A stretch of 64,000 bases of DNA from Rhodophyticola porphyridii (GTDB lineage Bacteria > Pseudomonadota > Alphaproteobacteria > Rhodobacterales > Rhodobacteraceae): NCBI RefSeq assembly GCF_003688285.1, contig NZ_RCNT01000002.1:248001-312000 (forward strand), in the 5' to 3' direction. The notes under the pieces were generated by a model, which ran no database searches, was not told where the DNA came from, and saw only the letters and a program-made list of their open reading frames with translations. Of this stretch, positions 62,503 to 64,000 are shown one piece after another; the first letter of the stretch is position 1; every line of letters begins with the position of its first letter. A program made the position numbers and the translations under genes.

Positions 62503-62684
62503 GCTACCCCCTTGGGAAAATGGCGCTTCACGGCAATCTGAGCGGCTGCCGCCTTGCTTTGGCCATAGCGGCACATTAGGGACGTGACAAGCAAGTGGCA
62601 TTCAGATAATCGAAGCGCGGGAGTGGCCGGATGGGCGCAAAACCAGACATGGAAAACCGTTCCGGCCCCGATAAGGGGAGTGAC

Positions 62685-63107
62685 ATGAAAGTCGAAGTCT
62701 TTCTGCCTGAAGACTATCGTCCTGCGGAGGACGAGCCGTTTATGAACGAACGTCAGGTCGAGTATTTCCGCCGCAAGCTGATTTCCTGGAAAGAAGACCT
62801 TCTGGCTGGCAGCCGGGACACCGTTGCCGGCCTGCAGGATGGAACGCGGAACATTCCCGATGTTGCGGATCGGGCCTCCGAAGAGACCGATCGCGCGCTG
62901 GAATTGCGGACCCGTGACCGGCAGCGCAAGCTGATTGCCAAGATCGATGCGGCGCTGCGCCGGATCGAAGAGGGTGAATACGGATATTGCGAAGATACCG
63001 GCGAGCCGATCTCGCTGAAACGTCTCGACGCGCGGCCGATCGCAACGCTGAGCCTTGAGGCGCAGGAACGTCACGAGCGGCGCGAAAAGGTCCACCGCGA
63101 CGATTGA
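62685..63107 (+). CDS. dksA: DksA-type RNA polymerase regulator lacking the four-Cys zinc site
   Basis: A 140-residue homologue of DksA, which enters the RNA polymerase secondary channel and works with ppGpp. The coiled-coil tip is intact (DVADRASEETDRALELRTRDRQRKL, with the Asp-Arg-Ala tip). The globular part reads YCEDTGEPISLKRLDARPIATLSLEAQERH: only the first of the four zinc cysteines remains, the others being Thr, Ser-region and Ala. Rhodobacter DksA proteins with reduced cysteine sets are known to work. GGGGAG supports the start at 62685. A terminator follows the stop. Confidence 0.92.
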   Translation: MKVEVFLPEDYRPAEDEPFMNERQVEYFRRKLISWKEDLLAGSRDTVAGLQDGTRNIPDVADRASEETDRALELRTRDRQRKLIAKIDAALRRIEEGEYGYCEDTGEPISLKRLDARPIATLSLEAQERHERREKVHRDD

Positions 63108-63141
63108 TCCAAGCCCCTGGGGCGACAGAACCGATTAGGAA

Positions 63142-63169
63142 GGGGCATCCATGACGGGTGCCCTTTCTT
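63142..63169 (+). terminator. Intrinsic terminator after dksA
   Basis: GGGCATCC pairs with GGGTGCCC (one G-T pair) around a five-base loop, followed by TTTCTT. It lies 35 bases after the dksA stop. Confidence 0.85.
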
Positions 63170-63200
63170 CATTGAGCGGTGCGACCAGATAGGGAGTAAG

Positions 63201-64000
63201 ATGCTGATCGGACGCGAGATTACGGTACTGGGTGGCGGCATCGCGGGGCTGGCTGCGGCCACGGCCCTTGCGCAGCGGGGCGCGCGGGTGCGTGTGCTGG
63301 AACAAAGCGACCGGATTGCCGAACTGGGGGCCGGTCTGCAGATCAGCCCCAATGGCGCGGTGGTTCTGCGCGCCCTTGGTCTGGGCGCGGCGCTGGCCGA
63401 GGCGGCGCCCCTGGCGCGCGCCGTGCGGCTGTGCGATTTCCGGCGCGGCGCGGAGGTTTTCCGGCTGCCCCTCAGCCGTGGCGACCGGCCCTATCACCTG
63501 ATGCACCGTGCCGATCTGATCGGGATATTGCGGCGCGGCGCGGTCGAGGCTGGCGTGACCGTCGAGCTTGGCCGTGCGGTCCGCGAGCTGCGCGACGGGG
63601 CAGGGGGCATCGCACTTCATTTTGCAACCGGGGAGACCGAAACCGTCGCCTGTCTGGTCGCCGCCGACGGTCTGCATTCGCCGACGCGCGCCGCGCTCAA
63701 CCCCAGCACCCGTCCGTTTTTCACCGGGCAGGTCGCCTGGCGCTGCACGATCCCGCTGGAAGATGCCGCCGCTCCGGCGGAGGCGCAGGTTTTCATGGGG
63801 CCGGGCCGGCATTTGGTGCGTTATCCGCTGCGCCACGGGGCCCTCATGAATGTTGTCGCGGTCGAGGAACGCGATGGCTGGGCCGCCGAAGGCTGGAACC
63901 ACCGGGACGATCCGCAAAATCTTCGCCGGGCCTTCCGCGATTTCGCCCCCGGCATCCGGCAGATGCTGGACGGGGCGGAGGAGGTGTTCCTGTGGGGACT
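63201..64000 (+). CDS. FAD-dependent monooxygenase, salicylate-hydroxylase-like (runs off window)
   Basis: The N-terminal 266 residues of a class A flavoprotein monooxygenase. The FAD dinucleotide fold is ITVLGGGIAGLAAATALAQRG, followed by LGAGLQISPNGAVVLRALGL, MHRADLIGILRRGAVEAGV and the DG-type motif CLVAADGLHSPTRAAL, then GQVAWRCTIPLE and HLVRYPLRHG. It hydroxylates an aromatic or related ring using NAD(P)H; the substrate is unknown. AGGGAG supports the ATG at 63201. The frame is open at the right edge. Confidence 0.9.
   Translation, partial: MLIGREITVLGGGIAGLAAATALAQRGARVRVLEQSDRIAELGAGLQISPNGAVVLRALGLGAALAEAAPLARAVRLCDFRRGAEVFRLPLSRGDRPYHLMHRADLIGILRRGAVEAGVTVELGRAVRELRDGAGGIALHFATGETETVACLVAADGLHSPTRAALNPSTRPFFTGQVAWRCTIPLEDAAAPAEAQVFMGPGRHLVRYPLRHGALMNVVAVEERDGWAAEGWNHRDDPQNLRRAFRDFAPGIRQMLDGAEEVFLWG

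Overview
This is a high-GC stretch of chromosome from an alphaproteobacterium, most likely Rhodobacterales (the Roseobacter/Rhodobacter group). The protein content supports this: the order glyQ, small membrane protein, glyS, PPDK-like; NDUFA12, MlaD, DUF2155, Aat in a row; CobS; a reductive pyrimidine-degradation locus under a RutR-type repressor; a short-chain acyl-CoA (ScfR/RamB-like) regulator next to a symporter-kinase; and a DksA with one zinc-site cysteine. I found no rRNA, tRNA, CRISPR array, intact insertion sequence or prophage. The window opens inside glmM and closes inside a flavoprotein monooxygenase.

Layout. 1-2.8 kb: glmM and folP (4-base overlap), an acetyltransferase, and FolB with a long extra C-terminal domain. 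2.9-11 kb: an exported SleB-type hydrolase, a PPDK-like protein with an eroded ATP-grasp half, glyS, a small membrane protein, an FkbM methyltransferase and glyQ. 11.1-17.1 kb: an exported trypsin-fold protein that has lost its catalytic His and Ser, cobS, guanine deaminase, mgtE. 17.3-20 kb: the only clearly accessory-looking part, with a lower-GC toroid-like gene of unknown function, then an HxlR repressor divergent from an exported epoxide hydrolase across a perfect inverted repeat. 20.2-30.2 kb: a 960-residue bitopic membrane protein with GspL/PilM-like and GspC/PilP-like ends, a SIMPL protein, metY with a leader that can fold into a Shine-Dalgarno pseudoknot, ndufA12-mlaD-DUF2155-aat, and accBC.

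30.5-43.7 kb is a complete pyrimidine-degradation region. PreT/PreA reduce uracil and thymine, HydA opens the ring, HydC removes the carbamoyl group, and an omega-aminotransferase disposes of beta-alanine. A RutR-like repressor is transcribed with a flavin reductase. A perfect RutR box (TTGACCA-N2-TGGTCAA) precedes the aminotransferase operon and a weaker copy precedes preT. Two small exported proteins sit inside the operons. The second operon continues into an NMT1/THI5-type ABC importer with an acetyltransferase gene wedged in by start/stop overlaps, and ends at a strong UUCG-loop terminator.

43.8-53 kb is regulatory: an ECF sigma factor with a small membrane partner; then an ScfR-like regulator, a CheY-like single-domain receiver, a two-helix membrane protein, a sodium/solute-symporter histidine kinase and a FliM/FliN-like protein with no flagellar genes nearby; then an HpcH aldolase and a fumarylacetoacetase-family hydrolase. 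53-64 kb is mixed housekeeping: lipoproteins, an RlmI-like rRNA methyltransferase whose start lies in a hairpin loop, a PIN protein, an M48 protease, a TetR/membrane-protein pair with a perfect palindrome, a VWA/MoxR set, dksA and a partial monooxygenase.
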